Shown: positions 6,289 through 6,306 of the stretch, piece after piece | Position numbering within the stretch: position 1 is the stretch's first letter | How the letters are laid out: each line of letters opens with the position of its first letter | DNA from: Firmicutes bacterium UBA1426 | GTDB taxonomy: Bacteria; Bacillota; Clostridia; Peptostreptococcales; Anaerovoracaceae | Assembly (NCBI GenBank): GCA_002329675.1 | Contig: DCUA01000065.1 | Coordinates: 1-6,306 of the forward strand | Direction of reading: 5' to 3' | Length of the DNA: 6,306 nt | Program-made: the position numbers and the translations under genes | Notes under the pieces: generated by a model | Told to the model about the DNA's origin: nothing | What the model saw: only the letters and a program-made list of their open reading frames with translations | Databases searched by the model: none

Positions 6289-6306
6289 ACGGGGACAGAC
6301 CCGGAC
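6289..6306. other. GGGGACAGACCC sequence at window edge, possible dispersed repeat
   Basis: Directly after the permease stop the sequence reads ACGGGGACAGACCCGGAC and is cut by the window end. GGGGACAG...CCC sequences of this kind recur in intergenic repeats of some Firmicutes and Deltaproteobacteria, often near IS200-like (Y1/REP-associated) transposases. Too little is visible to show a repeat here. Confidence 0.2.

Overview
The window looks like chromosomal DNA from a low-to-moderate GC Gram-positive bacterium, most likely an anaerobic Firmicute of the Clostridia type; this is inferred from gene style, not from a marker gene. The grounds are strong AGGAGG-type ribosome binding sites, sigma-A-like promoters (one TTGACG-N17-TATAAT), AT-rich intergenic DNA, a two-domain methionyl-tRNA synthetase with a C-terminal tRNA-binding domain, and a YknXYZ-like adaptor/ATPase/permease set whose adaptor has only a short hairpin.

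Left half, minus strand. Positions 1-175 hold a tandem array of 52-bp units, each carrying the same inverted repeat (GTTGCTT / AAGCAAC). It lies just beyond the 3' end of metG and runs off the left edge. metG (222-2135) is complete, with HIGH, KMSKS, a four-cysteine zinc knuckle and a C-terminal EMAP/Trbp111-type domain. Upstream of it, 72 bp away and on the same strand, is a histidine-phosphatase-family gene (2208-2876) with its own promoter. The two could be co-transcribed.

Centre. The divergent intergenic region (2877-3201) is dense with signals. Reading left is an extended -10 promoter for the phosphatase. Reading right there are: a promoter whose -35/-10 interval is filled by an inverted repeat AGTGTA-N13-TACACT, the pattern I recall for the GntR-family repressor YtrA of Bacillus subtilis; a perfect 7-bp hairpin; a second, near-consensus promoter; and a 9-codon leader ORF with its own Shine-Dalgarno sequence.

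Right half, plus strand. A compact three-gene operon encodes a MacB-type ABC system: a membrane-anchored adaptor (3202-4353), an ATPase (4368-5069) and a four-helix FtsX/MacB-type permease (5069-6283). ATPase and permease overlap by one base (TGATG). Such systems typically act in peptide or antibiotic export, or in mechanotransmission at the envelope. The YtrA-like operator suggests induction by cell-envelope stress; no regulator gene lies in the window.

The protein-coding content is conventional. The points that merit a second look are the hairpin repeat array, the YtrA-like operator with its nested promoters and leader ORF, and a short GGGGACAGACCC sequence at the right edge.
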